This document shows, piece after piece, positions 1 to 8,013 of a stretch of DNA of 64,000 bases. Source of the DNA: CALDTK01 sp965215215. Lineage in GTDB: Bacteria > Bacteroidota > Bacteroidia > Chitinophagales > Saprospiraceae. The position numbers were made by a program, and so were the translations under genes. The stretch covers positions 930,001 through 994,000 of the forward strand of contig OZ244043.1 of NCBI GenBank assembly GCA_965215215.1. The letters run 5' to 3'. Numbering within the stretch: the stretch's first letter is position 1; every line of letters begins with the position of its first letter. Below the pieces are notes generated by a model. It saw nothing but the letters and a program-made list of their open reading frames with translations. It did no database searches and was not told where the DNA came from.

Positions 1-126
1 CGTTCCTACATCGAGCTGCACCGGGAAGGCGACCGGGTGGAACACGAAGCCGAGGAGATCATCGACCACCTCGTGCACCAGGGCGAGATCCGGGTGGAGG
101 GAATGGAAGTAGAATACAACTTCTAG
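1..126 (+). CDS. 3' end of an unidentified protein gene (partial)
   Basis: Frame 1 is open from the window edge to a TAG at 124-126 and gives a 41-residue C-terminus rich in Glu, His and Arg that ends in EYNF. The gene starts outside the window. The gene before frr is often pyrH (UMP kinase), but this tail does not look like a UMP kinase C-terminus to me, so I leave it unnamed. The frr start lies 46 bases downstream, so the two may be co-transcribed. That the frame is coding rests on its good codon usage and its placement; no function is claimed. Confidence 0.6.
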   Translation, partial: RSYIELHREGDRVEHEAEEIIDHLVHQGEIRVEGMEVEYNF

Positions 127-172
127 CGCCCTCGACGCCGTTCTATATTGCGGCCGCAACCCCGAATACACC

Positions 173-736
173 ATGTCTGAAGATCCACAGGAAGCGCTCA
201 AGGAAGCGAAAGCGCTCATGGACGAATCGATCCAACACCTCGAGAAAGAGCTTACGCGACTCCGGGCCGGCAAGGCCTCACCCGCGCTCGTGTCGGGGAT
301 AATGGCCGACTACTACGGCTCCCCCACCCCGCTCAGCCAGATCGCCAACATCACGCTCGGGGACTCGCGCAGCCTCATGATCCAACCCTGGGAAAAGACC
401 ATGGTACCGGCCATCGAGCGCGCCATCTTCGAAAGCAACATCGGCCTCACCCCGCAGAGCGACGGCGAGACGGTCCGCATCAACATCCCCCCGCTCACCG
501 AGGAGCGCCGTAAAGACCTCGCCAAGCAGGCCAAGGCGCACGGCGAAGACGCTAAAGTGAGTATCCGCAACGTGCGCCGCGACGCCAACAACGTCATCAC
601 CAGAGCCGTCAAAGAGGGCTTCCCGGAAGATCAGGGCAACCGCAAGGAGAAGCAAATCCAGGAAGCCACCGACGAGCACATCGCTCGGATCGAGGCCGTT
701 GTGGCGGCCAAGGAGAAAGACATCATGACGATCTAG
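173..736 (+). CDS. frr: Ribosome recycling factor
   Basis: Cytosolic factor that, with EF-G, splits post-termination ribosomes so the subunits can be reused. The 187 residues match the usual RRF length of about 185. The N-terminal helix containing ELTRLRAGKASPALV and the central segment with ITLGDSRSLMIQPWEK are typical of the family, as is the Arg/Lys-rich second half (LTEERRKDLAKQAK). The ATG at 173 gives a family-like N-terminus. The gene converges on a lipoprotein gene: the two TAG stops overlap in a shared CTAG at 733-736, so there is no room for a separate terminator between them. Confidence 0.97.
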   Translation: MSEDPQEALKEAKALMDESIQHLEKELTRLRAGKASPALVSGIMADYYGSPTPLSQIANITLGDSRSLMIQPWEKTMVPAIERAIFESNIGLTPQSDGETVRINIPPLTEERRKDLAKQAKAHGEDAKVSIRNVRRDANNVITRAVKEGFPEDQGNRKEKQIQEATDEHIARIEAVVAAKEKDIMTI

Positions 737-1329
737 CGGTGCCCCGAGGCATCCGCTCGGTCTTCGCCCGGCTCCCAGTCCCCTTCGATACTCAGTAAGC
801 GCTCTCCACCGAAGCGTACGCGCTGCTCGCTGTACACGCTGTACTTACCGGGTTCCCAGTGCAATCGCTGCTTCGTATTCGCGATAAGCGACGAGAAGCG
901 GTTGTCGATATCGATACCCCTTACCCGCCGTTCGGGTCCGAACTCCACGGTTACCTGTCGGGTAAAAAGCGAGGAATCGAGGGCACTGTACACGACCCGT
1001 TCGCCGTCGGCCACCCGGGTGCTATCCGCGACGTACTTATCCCAAAGCGCGGGGCGCTCGATACTGGACTGCGAGAATGCGGCCAACTCCGCCCCCCAGT
1101 CCACGGAGTCGAAGGCGATCGTTTGCCGTTCGCCGTTGACGTCCACGGTCTTCTCCAACCGAGTGCCCCGCAGCACGCTGTCCTGCTCGGCCACGAATAC
1201 GGCTACGTCGAAAAAGCGCGGTCCGGCGCCACCGGGCTGTCCTGCATCCAGGATGTCCTGAGTGCAGGCGGAGCAAAGCGCGCAGAGCAGCGCCGCCGTG
1301 CGGGCCGCTAGATTTATAGACTTACCCAT
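733..1329 (-). CDS. Putative lipoprotein of unknown function
   Basis: A protein of about 198 residues with a short basic N-terminus, a hydrophobic stretch (AARTAALLCALCSAC) and a lipobox-like LCSAC, so it is probably lipidated after signal peptidase II cleavage. The mature part has alternating polar and hydrophobic stretches (VTVEFGPERRVRGIDIDNRF) suggesting a beta-rich fold. I do not recognise the family. Two adjacent ATG codons (1330-1332 and 1327-1329) are possible starts; the first overlaps the gpmI stop, so the gene is probably the second in a gpmI operon on the minus strand. Its stop overlaps that of frr. Confidence 0.7.
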   Translation of the reverse strand: MGKSINLAARTAALLCALCSACTQDILDAGQPGGAGPRFFDVAVFVAEQDSVLRGTRLEKTVDVNGERQTIAFDSVDWGAELAAFSQSSIERPALWDKYVADSTRVADGERVVYSALDSSLFTRQVTVEFGPERRVRGIDIDNRFSSLIANTKQRLHWEPGKYSVYSEQRVRFGGERLLSIEGDWEPGEDRADASGHR

Positions 1330-2864
1330 CACGCGTTGAGTAGACTGCGGCCGTCCATCTCTCGGGGGGCATCCAGGCCGAGTAGCTCCAAGATGGTTGG
1401 CGCGAGATCGCCCAGCTTACCTGCGTGAATCGAGTGTTTATCGTCGGCTGCCGGAACGTAGATCACGGGTACCGGGCTGAGGGTATGCGCCGTGTTCGGG
1501 GAGCCGTTCGGGTTGCGCATAACGTCTGAATTACCGTGGTCCGCGATCACGAGGGCGGCGTACCCCGCCCGTTGGGCCGCTTCCAGCAGATCGCCGAGGC
1601 AGGTATCGACCGTCTCGGCGGCCCTCAACGCGGCCTCCCACACGCCGGTGTGTCCCACCATGTCCGTATTGGCAAAGTTGAGCGCTATAAAATCCGGGCG
1701 CGCGGATTCGATGTACGCAATCGCCTCGTCGCGCACATCGAACGCACTCATCTCGGGCTGCAGATCGTAGGTCGCCACCTTCGGCGAGGGCACGATGATG
1801 CGCCGTTCGCCGGCGAAGGGGTCTTCGCGGCCGCCGTTGAAAAAGAAGGTTACGTGCGGGTACTTCTCCGTCTCCGCGATGCGCAACTGCGTCTTGCCCG
1901 CTTCCGCTAAAACCTCACCCAGCGTGGCCTTCAGATCGTCTTTGGTGTACATCACGTGCAGGCGTTCGAAGGATTCGTCGTAGCGCGTCATCGTCACGTA
2001 GTAGAGCTCGGGCGGGTGCATGCCCCGCTCCGGGAAGGCGGTCTGCGTGAGTACCTCGGTGAGCTGCCGAGGTCGGTCGGTGCGGAAGTTGAAAAACACC
2101 ACCGTGTCCCCGTCTTTCAGGGTCGCCAGCGGCCGGCCATCCGCCCCACTCACTACGATCGGCAGGATAAACTCGTCCGTCTGATCCGCGGCGTAGCGCT
2201 GCTGCAGAACATCGAGCGGGTGCTGGGTCAGTTCGCCCGCCCCGTGCACGAGCGCGTCGTAGGCGATCTGCACGCGTTCCCAACGCCGATCGCGGTCCAT
2301 GGCGTAGTAGCGTCCGGTAACGGTCGCGAGCCGGGCGGGCTGATCGGCGATGTGGTCCTGGAGGGTTTTGAGGTACGTAGCCGCCCCGTGGGGGTCGGTA
2401 TCGCGCCCGTCGGTGAAGGCGTGTACGTACACCTTCTTCAGTCCGGCGGCCGCCGCGGCGTCGCAGAGCGCCAACAAGTGGTCGATGTGACTGTGCACGC
2501 CGCCGTCACTGACCAAGCCCATGAGGTGCAGCGCGGCGTCGGCGGCCTTCGTTTTGGCGAAAGCCGCCTGTAACTCCGGGTTGACGGCGAATCCCCCGTC
2601 GCGGATGGCCTTGTTGATGCGTGCGAGATCTTGGTACACGACCCGACCCGCGCCGATGTTGAGGTGACCGACCTCCGAGTTGCCCATCTGGCCCTCCGGT
2701 AGTCCGACCTCCTCCCCGAACGTGGTGAGCGTAGCGTGGGGGCAGGTGGACATCAATCGGTCGAAGTGGGGGGTATTCGCCTGCGCGAGGGCGTCGACGC
2801 TTGCATCCGGACCTAGGCCCCAACCGTCGAGAATTATCAGCAGGGCGCGGGGGGCGAGGGGCAT
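1329..2864 (-). CDS. gpmI: 2,3-bisphosphoglycerate-independent phosphoglycerate mutase
   Basis: Interconverts 3- and 2-phosphoglycerate in glycolysis and gluconeogenesis using a phosphoserine intermediate and two Mn/Zn-type metals. With the ATG at 2864 the protein has 511 residues, the usual length. LLIILDGWGLG near the N-terminus and GNSEVGHLNIGAG around Ser63 (the phosphorylated Ser) are diagnostic; the C-terminal ADHGNSDVM and NTAHTLSPVP segments supply metal ligands. An in-frame ATG at 2924 would add 20 residues. I prefer 2864 because the family starts just before the LDGWG strand, but a weak TAACCTTG (-7-like) box lies close upstream of 2924, so the longer form is possible. Divergent from the DUF4783 gene. 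Two copies of the 14-bp interspersed motif lie inside it. Confidence 0.97.
   Translation of the reverse strand: MPLAPRALLIILDGWGLGPDASVDALAQANTPHFDRLMSTCPHATLTTFGEEVGLPEGQMGNSEVGHLNIGAGRVVYQDLARINKAIRDGGFAVNPELQAAFAKTKAADAALHLMGLVSDGGVHSHIDHLLALCDAAAAAGLKKVYVHAFTDGRDTDPHGAATYLKTLQDHIADQPARLATVTGRYYAMDRDRRWERVQIAYDALVHGAGELTQHPLDVLQQRYAADQTDEFILPIVVSGADGRPLATLKDGDTVVFFNFRTDRPRQLTEVLTQTAFPERGMHPPELYYVTMTRYDESFERLHVMYTKDDLKATLGEVLAEAGKTQLRIAETEKYPHVTFFFNGGREDPFAGERRIIVPSPKVATYDLQPEMSAFDVRDEAIAYIESARPDFIALNFANTDMVGHTGVWEAALRAAETVDTCLGDLLEAAQRAGYAALVIADHGNSDVMRNPNGSPNTAHTLSPVPVIYVPAADDKHSIHAGKLGDLAPTILELLGLDAPREMDGRSLLNA
1900..1913 (-). repeat. Interspersed 14-bp motif (gpmI)
   Basis: Exact match to GTTTTNGCGNAAGC on the minus strand with variable bases A and G. 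It lies inside gpmI. See the finding on the motif family. Confidence 0.85.
2551..2564 (+). repeat. Interspersed 14-bp motif (gpmI)
   Basis: GTTTTGGCGAAAGC, an exact match to the family consensus. It lies inside gpmI, where the antisense reading contributes AFAKT to the enzyme. Confidence 0.85.
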
Positions 2865-2981
2865 TCGGTCAGATTTTTGGGGGATAAGGGTCAGCGGAGT
2901 GTCTAGAGGGCGAGATGTAGCCATCGAAGACGCAAGGTTAGCCTACGTTTTTTTACCCCTACACCATTTCAAACTACACCC

Positions 2982-3386
2982 GTGCGAAATCTACTTCCCC
3001 TCCTGCTACTCGCCGTAATCGTATCGTTCGCGGCGACTTGGTCGGCGCAAAGTATAGAGCCTCAACTCGACGCGGTCGGTCAGGCCCTCGCTACGGGTGA
3101 CGTACCGGGCGTGACGCGCCTGCTCGACGAAACCGTGGAGCTCGTACTGCCGGGCACCTCCGACATCGTCAGTCGCGGAGAGGCGCAACGCCTGCTCGCG
3201 GGCTTTTTTCGGAGCTCCCCGCCGCAGAGCTTCAGTCGCGTGCACGGCGGCACCTCGAGCGGGGCGAGCGGCTCCTACCTGATCGGCACCTTGGTTACCG
3301 AGCCCGCGAGTTACCGGGTGTACGTGTACGGCCTGGCCGACGGCGACGGTGGCGTGGTGCAGGAGCTCCGCATCGAGGCGGAGTAA
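2982..3386 (+). CDS. DUF4783 family secreted protein
   Basis: 134 residues: an N-terminal signal peptide (LLPLLLLAVIVSFAATWSAQS) followed by an NTF2/SnoaL-like domain with the family hallmark of a DVPGVTRLLDETVELVLPG segment and FFRSSPPQSF near the middle. DUF4783 proteins are almost confined to Bacteroidota and have no assigned reaction; the fold could bind a small ligand in the periplasm. The ATG start directly precedes a good signal peptide. It is transcribed divergently from gpmI and converges on the TIGR02757 gene with a 17-base gap. Confidence 0.85.
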   Translation: MRNLLPLLLLAVIVSFAATWSAQSIEPQLDAVGQALATGDVPGVTRLLDETVELVLPGTSDIVSRGEAQRLLAGFFRSSPPQSFSRVHGGTSSGASGSYLIGTLVTEPASYRVYVYGLADGDGGVVQELRIEAE

Positions 3387-3403
3387 GCCCGCACGCCCCC
3401 GGC

Positions 3404-4210
3404 TCAGGCTTCGACCCCGAGTCCGAACAGCGCGAAATCGTAGCGTACGGGATCTTCCGGACACAGCTCCTTGAGCTTTTCGGTCAGCGCCGCCGCCGCG
3501 GTCCAGTCGGCCTGTTTTCGCGAAAGCAGGCCTAAATCGAGTGCGTTGCGTTGCACGTGTACGTCGAGCGGGATGACGAGCTGACGGGGGTGAATGCCCC
3601 GCCAGAGACCGAGATCCACCCCCGCGGCGGCCGGGCGGACCATCCAGCGCAAGAACATGTTGAGGCGTTTGCAGCTCGATTTCCGGGCCGGCGTGGCCAC
3701 GTGCTTGCGGCACCGGGCGGGAGCGCTCGCCTCCTCGAAGAAGCGGTCGTGGAAGTGCCGCAGGGCACCCTCCACGTTCGGGGCGTCGGCCCGGAGGCCG
3801 TCGGTGAACAGCGGTTCGAGGCTGGCGTGCTCGCGGTAGTGGCGTTGGAGTCGGCGCAGGAAGAACTCCGCGTCCGCGGGTTGGAAGGTGCGGTGCACGA
3901 AGGTGGCGAAGCGCCGGCGCTCCCGGTCGGAGTGGTCGCGGACGAAGTCGTACGGCGCCCCGTCCATGCGTTCGAGGAAATCGCGGGCCTTGGCTAGGAT
4001 GGTGACCCGCTGGCCCCAGGCGAAGGTGGCCGCGATGAAACCGGCGATCTCCCGGTCGGGTTGGGCGCTGAATCCGTGCGGGACCGACACCGGGTCGAGC
4101 TCAACGAACGCGGGGGTCTCGAGGCGCCGTGCGTGCCGGTCGAGGAACGCGCGTAAATTTTTTTTGTCCCCCCGGGCAGCGTCTGGCCGGAGGGGTTCGT
4201 TTGAAACCAC
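3404..4210 (-). CDS. TIGR02757 family protein
   Basis: 268 residues matching the TIGR02757 (DUF2400) family, common in Bacteroidota and spirochaetes and uncharacterised. Family features seen are DREIAGFIAATFAWGQRV at about residues 53-70, RRFATFVHRTFQ, and PCRKHVATPARKSSCKRLNMFLRWMVR, a Cys/Lys-rich stretch before VDLGLW. The C-terminal part (LDVHVQRNALDLGLLSRKQADW) is also conserved. Fold-level similarity to DNA glycosylases of the HhH class has been suggested from such motifs, but that is inference only. It carries one interspersed motif at 3514-3527. Confidence 0.85.
   Translation of the reverse strand: MVSNEPLRPDAARGDKKNLRAFLDRHARRLETPAFVELDPVSVPHGFSAQPDREIAGFIAATFAWGQRVTILAKARDFLERMDGAPYDFVRDHSDRERRRFATFVHRTFQPADAEFFLRRLQRHYREHASLEPLFTDGLRADAPNVEGALRHFHDRFFEEASAPARCRKHVATPARKSSCKRLNMFLRWMVRPAAAGVDLGLWRGIHPRQLVIPLDVHVQRNALDLGLLSRKQADWTAAAALTEKLKELCPEDPVRYDFALFGLGVEA
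3514..3527 (+). repeat. Interspersed 14-bp motif (TIGR02757 gene)
   Basis: GTTTTCGCGAAAGC, exact consensus, inside the minus-strand TIGR02757 gene. The flanking bases extend a partial palindrome (CCTG...CAGG), so it could also form a small hairpin. Confidence 0.85.
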
Positions 4211-4385
4211 GACCGATCAACGCGCCAGGTCGCTGGCCGTTCCCGCTTCCGCTATGACCGCAACACTCGCCTACACCGTCTTGCTGGCTACGGCTCTCCT
4301 CGCGCGTAAGGTCTACGAGCGGATGTCGGCGAGCTAGCGGCCCCGGGTAAGCCTCCTTTACCGCGTTTGTCCCACCTTCGTAGGT

Positions 4386-4742
4386 ATGGCCCAAGACGCC
4401 CCCCCCACGGACCTCGAACAGGTCGACGAAGCGCTCGCGCGCTACGCCCCCACGCTCGACGCCGCGCTCGACGCCGTGCTCGACCAAGCCGTAACCGACT
4501 ACCCCGTACTCGTGTGGGGACGCGGGGCCGCCGTCGAGCTCGGCGTACGGTTGCTCCCCCTCGCCGACCCCGGTGCGTGGGAGGTGCGTATGACGACCCT
4601 CGAGGAGCTCAGCGCGAAACAACTCCTCCGGCCCGAGCGGGTGGCCGACTTCCGGCGTGTATTTTCCGACGCCCGCGAGCAGTACTGTCTGTTCGTGGTT
4701 ACCTCCGGGGAAGCTCGTTTCGTGTTTCGCCCGCGGGGGTAG
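4386..4742 (+). CDS. Hypothetical cytosolic protein
   Basis: 118 residues, acidic N-terminus (LEQVDEALARYAPTLDAALDAVLDQA) predicted as helices, then VLVWGRGAAVELGVRLLPLAD and a C-terminal strand YCLFVVTSGEARFVFRPRG. No signal peptide or membrane segment. I do not recognise the family. It ends 51 bases before the preferred start of the hybrid kinase, so it may be its operon partner, but nothing in the sequence ties it to signalling. Confidence 0.7.
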   Translation: MAQDAPPTDLEQVDEALARYAPTLDAALDAVLDQAVTDYPVLVWGRGAAVELGVRLLPLADPGAWEVRMTTLEELSAKQLLRPERVADFRRVFSDAREQYCLFVVTSGEARFVFRPRG

Positions 4743-4793
4743 GTGGCACCCTATTTGCACCCCGACTTGAAACCCCGTAGGACCTCGCGCAGC

Positions 4794-6767
4794 ATGTACA
4801 CTACCCTGGACCGACACTTAAGCACTTCAGCGCCCGGGGCAGGCGGGGGTAGCAGCGTGCCCGAGAGCGCGACCATCCTGCTCGTCGAAGACAATCCGGG
4901 GGACGCTCGACTGGTGGAGATCCTGCTCGCCGAAAGCGACAGCCTCCACTGCCAGATCGACCACCGCACGACCCTCGCGGACGGACTGGCCGCGCTGGCC
5001 AGCGACACGGAGTACGCCGCGGTGCTGCTCGACATGAACCTACCGGACAGCCGGGGTTTCGAAACGCTCACCCGCGTGCTGCAGCCCTACCCGGACAACA
5101 ACGTAATCCTCCTGACCGGACTCTCCGACCGGGAGCTCGGCTTTCAGGCCGTGCAGGCCGGCGCGCAGGACTACCTCGTGAAGGGCGAGTTCGACGCCGA
5201 GATCCTCGCCAAGAGCGTGCGCTTCTCGATCGAGCGCAAAAAGGTGATCAAGCGTCTCGCGCAGATGCAGAGCCTCGCGCAGATCGGCAACTGGGAGTAC
5301 CGCCCGACCTCGGGCTTCTTTTTCGCCTCGCAGGAGATGCGGCGCATGTTCGACCTGCCGAGTGGCGTCAACCTAGCCGCGCTCATGCGGGAGCCGAGCA
5401 ATCCGCTTCACCTGATCTACACCTTTTACCAGGAGCAGGAGGGCGAGCACGTCTTCAGCCAGGAGATCGCGCTCAAAGTCGAAGAGGGTAAAGCTCGCTA
5501 CGTCAACGTCGAAGGCAAGTGCGAGATCGCCGCCGACGGCGCCTACTTCTGCCAGGGCATCGTGCAGGACGTCACCGAGCGCCGCGCCGGCGACGAATTA
5601 CGCAAGGCCCACGAGCTCGCCCAGCGCTCGGCCAAGATGAAAGAACAGTTCGTGGCCTCGATCAGTCACGAGATGCGCACGCCGATGAACGCGATCCTCG
5701 GGATGAGCAACATCCTCGCGAGCATGGACCTCGAGGAGGAGCAACGGGGGCTCGTACGCTCCATCAAGCAGAGTTCGGAGATCCTGCTCGGCGTCGTCAA
5801 CGACATCCTCGAGATCTCGACGCTGCAGAACGGCAAGATCCTCTTCGAGGAGCACTCGATCGACATCCGCGATCTCGTCGAGAACCTCTTCAACGTGATG
5901 CAGTACAAACTGCAGGAGAAGGATCTCGTCTTCCAGCGCAACCTGCCCGACGAGCTGCCCGCGGTCATCGTCGGCGACAAGCTCCGCCTCAACCAAGTGC
6001 TCTACAACCTGGTGGGCAACTCCATCAAATTCACGGATACCGGTTCGGTGAGCTTAGCGCTCTCGGTGCTCGAGCGAACGGATACGAGTATAGAGCTCAA
6101 ATTCGAGGTCACGGATACCGGCATCGGTATCCCCGAAGACAAACTCGATGCCGTGTTCGGGAGCTTCACCCGCGTCCGTACCAAAGACCGCATCTTCGAG
6201 GGCACCGGCCTCGGCCTCAGCATCGCCAAGAACATCGTCGACCAGCTCGGCGGCCAGATCGGCGTCACGAGCGTGCTCGGCGAGGGGGCTACCTTCTTCT
6301 TCACGATGCGCTTCGCGCTCGGCTCGGCGGGGGTCACCGCCGCCGCCGATCAGGAACGCGAGTACCGGATCGACAGCTCGCGTCCGATCCGGTTGCTACT
6401 CGCCGAAGACCACAAGATGAATCAACTGGTGGCCCGCAAGACCATCGAGCGGGCCTACGCCAACGTGGAGCTCACGATCGTAGACGACGGCCAGCAGGCC
6501 GTCGACGCCTTGCGGCAAAACGAATACGACCTCGTGCTCATGGACATCCAGATGCCCATCATGGACGGCTACGAAGCCGCCGTGTACGTGCGCGAACACC
6601 TGGAGGGCCCGATGCGCGAGGTCCCCATCCTCGCGATGACGGCCCACGCCCACATTTCCAAAGACAAACAATACCTCGAATACGGGATGCAGGACTACGT
6701 CCTCAAACCCTTCGAACCGGCGCAGCTCTTCTCGAAGATCGCGCAATATGCCCAAGCTGAACTATGA
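4794..6767 (+). CDS. Hybrid sensor histidine kinase/response regulator (REC-PAS-HisKA-HATPase-REC)
   Basis: A cytosolic multi-domain kinase of about 657 residues with no membrane segment. Order: receiver domain (ILLVEDNPGD at about 27, phosphoacceptor in LLDMNLPDS); a PAS-like sensor region (AQIGNWEYRPTSGFFFAS to IVQDVTERR); HisKA with SISHEMRTPMNA (His292); HATPase_c with NLVGNSIKF (about 405) and GTGLGLSIAKNI (about 470); and a second receiver (LLLAEDHKMNQ, LVLMDIQMPIMDG with Asp584). The receiver at the front suggests it is itself the target of another kinase. It overlaps the Hpt gene by 4 bases (ATGA), so the Hpt protein is the likely phosphorelay partner. A GTG at 4743 would add 17 residues; the ATG at 4794 gives a more normal N-terminus. 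Confidence 0.93.
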   Translation: MYTTLDRHLSTSAPGAGGGSSVPESATILLVEDNPGDARLVEILLAESDSLHCQIDHRTTLADGLAALASDTEYAAVLLDMNLPDSRGFETLTRVLQPYPDNNVILLTGLSDRELGFQAVQAGAQDYLVKGEFDAEILAKSVRFSIERKKVIKRLAQMQSLAQIGNWEYRPTSGFFFASQEMRRMFDLPSGVNLAALMREPSNPLHLIYTFYQEQEGEHVFSQEIALKVEEGKARYVNVEGKCEIAADGAYFCQGIVQDVTERRAGDELRKAHELAQRSAKMKEQFVASISHEMRTPMNAILGMSNILASMDLEEEQRGLVRSIKQSSEILLGVVNDILEISTLQNGKILFEEHSIDIRDLVENLFNVMQYKLQEKDLVFQRNLPDELPAVIVGDKLRLNQVLYNLVGNSIKFTDTGSVSLALSVLERTDTSIELKFEVTDTGIGIPEDKLDAVFGSFTRVRTKDRIFEGTGLGLSIAKNIVDQLGGQIGVTSVLGEGATFFFTMRFALGSAGVTAAADQEREYRIDSSRPIRLLLAEDHKMNQLVARKTIERAYANVELTIVDDGQQAVDALRQNEYDLVLMDIQMPIMDGYEAAVYVREHLEGPMREVPILAMTAHAHISKDKQYLEYGMQDYVLKPFEPAQLFSKIAQYAQAEL

Positions 6768-7129
6768 CTACGCTAGCGTACCAACACATCGACCTATCCT
6801 ACCTCGAGATGATGGCCGACGGCGACGACTTCATGAAGAAGACGATGCTCGACATGCTGCTCGAAGAGATGCCACCCGAACTGGAGAAGCTCCGCGAAGC
6901 CTACCTCACGCAGGATGCGGAGGCGCTGCGGGCGGTGGCCCACAAAATGAAATCGACCCTCGCCTTCGTGGGCAACCCCGCGATGTCGGAGGCGAACGCC
7001 ACGATGGAGGACATCGGGCGCGACGGCGCGGACATGTCGCGCGTAGGCCCGTTGCTCGAGCAGTTCGAGTCGGCCTACGAGACCGCCCGCCCCGAGCTCG
7101 AGGCCGAATCCGCACGCCTCGACGCTTAG
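6764..7129 (+). CDS. Hpt domain phosphotransfer protein
   Basis: 121 residues, all-helical, with the phosphotransfer signature AVAHKMKSTLAFVG (His60). Such proteins shuttle phosphate between the receiver of a hybrid kinase and another receiver protein. The 4-base overlap with the preceding hybrid kinase gives translational coupling and strongly suggests they work together. No output regulator lies next to them, so the final receiver must be encoded elsewhere. Confidence 0.9.
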   Translation: MTTLAYQHIDLSYLEMMADGDDFMKKTMLDMLLEEMPPELEKLREAYLTQDAEALRAVAHKMKSTLAFVGNPAMSEANATMEDIGRDGADMSRVGPLLEQFESAYETARPELEAESARLDA

Positions 7130-7152
7130 CTTCGCCGGCGCAAGCACTCTCT

Positions 7153-8013
7153 ATGAAAGGAATTATCCTCGCCGGCGGACTCGGGACCCGGCTCTACCCG
7201 CTCACCCTCGCGGTGAGCAAGCAGCTCATGCCGGTTTACGACAAGCCGATGATCTACTACCCGCTCTCGACGCTCATGGCGGCCGGCATCCGCGACGTAC
7301 TCATCATCTCGACCCCGCAGGACGTGCCCAACTTCGAGAAGCTCCTCGGGGACGGCTCGCAGATCGGCTGTAACTTCAGCTACGTAGCCCAGCACGAGCC
7401 CAACGGCCTGGCGCAGGCCTTCGTGCTCGGGGCCGATTTCATCGGCGCCGATCCGGCCGCGCTCATCCTCGGCGACAACATCTTCTACGGTGCCGGGCTC
7501 GAGCAACTGTTGCAATCCTCGCACTCCCCGGACGGTGGCGTCGTGTTCGCCTACCGGGTAGCCGACCCCGAGCGCTACGGGGTGGTGGAGTTCGACGAGA
7601 ACCACACCGCGGTGAGCATCGAGGAGAAGCCCGCCGCGCCGAAGAGCAACTACGCCGTGCCCGGACTCTATTTCTACGACAACAGCGTCGTCCAGGTCGC
7701 ACGCGAGCTGGCGCCGAGCGCGCGGGGCGAGTACGAGATCACCGACGTCAACAAGCACTACCTCGGAGCGGGCAAGCTCAAAGTGGCCGTACTCGGTCGG
7801 GGCGTAGCCTGGTTGGATACCGGAACCCACACGAGCCTCCTGCAGGCCGGCAGCTTCATCGAGACCATCGAGGAGCGCCAGGGGCTCAAGATCGGCTGCA
7901 TCGAGGAGGTAGCCTGGGAGCGCGGCTTCATCGACGACGCGCAGCTCGCCGAGCTCGGCCACAAGTTTATGAAGAGTGGCTACGGGGAGTACCTCATGGG
8001 CCTGCTCAACTGA
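7153..8013 (+). CDS. rfbA: Glucose-1-phosphate thymidylyltransferase
   Basis: Makes dTDP-glucose from glucose-1-phosphate and dTTP, the first step towards dTDP-rhamnose and other deoxysugars of surface polysaccharides. 286 residues, the normal RmlA length. The nucleotide-binding start MKGIILAGGLGTRLYPLT, the conserved SKQLMPVYDKPMIYYPLSTL, LILGDNIFYG and the end of the fold (GVAWLDTGTHTSLLQAGSFI) are all present. The ATG at 7153 is chosen because the family begins exactly at MKGIILAGG; the frame stays open further upstream but is not coding there. The other rml genes are not in the window. Converges with the VWA gene, overlapping it by 8 bases. Confidence 0.97.
   Translation: MKGIILAGGLGTRLYPLTLAVSKQLMPVYDKPMIYYPLSTLMAAGIRDVLIISTPQDVPNFEKLLGDGSQIGCNFSYVAQHEPNGLAQAFVLGADFIGADPAALILGDNIFYGAGLEQLLQSSHSPDGGVVFAYRVADPERYGVVEFDENHTAVSIEEKPAAPKSNYAVPGLYFYDNSVVQVARELAPSARGEYEITDVNKHYLGAGKLKVAVLGRGVAWLDTGTHTSLLQAGSFIETIEERQGLKIGCIEEVAWERGFIDDAQLAELGHKFMKSGYGEYLMGLLN

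Noticed and set aside
4254..4337. 27-codon ORF with one hydrophobic stretch before the hypothetical gene at 4386
   Set aside because: Very short, no family resemblance and no supporting start context; it could equally be leader sequence.
5519..6760. Long Arg/Pro-rich ORF (413 codons) inside the hybrid kinase
   Set aside because: Overlaps the kinase in another frame; Arg/Pro/Ala-rich composition typical of a shadow frame in GC-rich DNA. The same holds for other long overlapping frames, for example inside the VWA, glmS and fabF genes.
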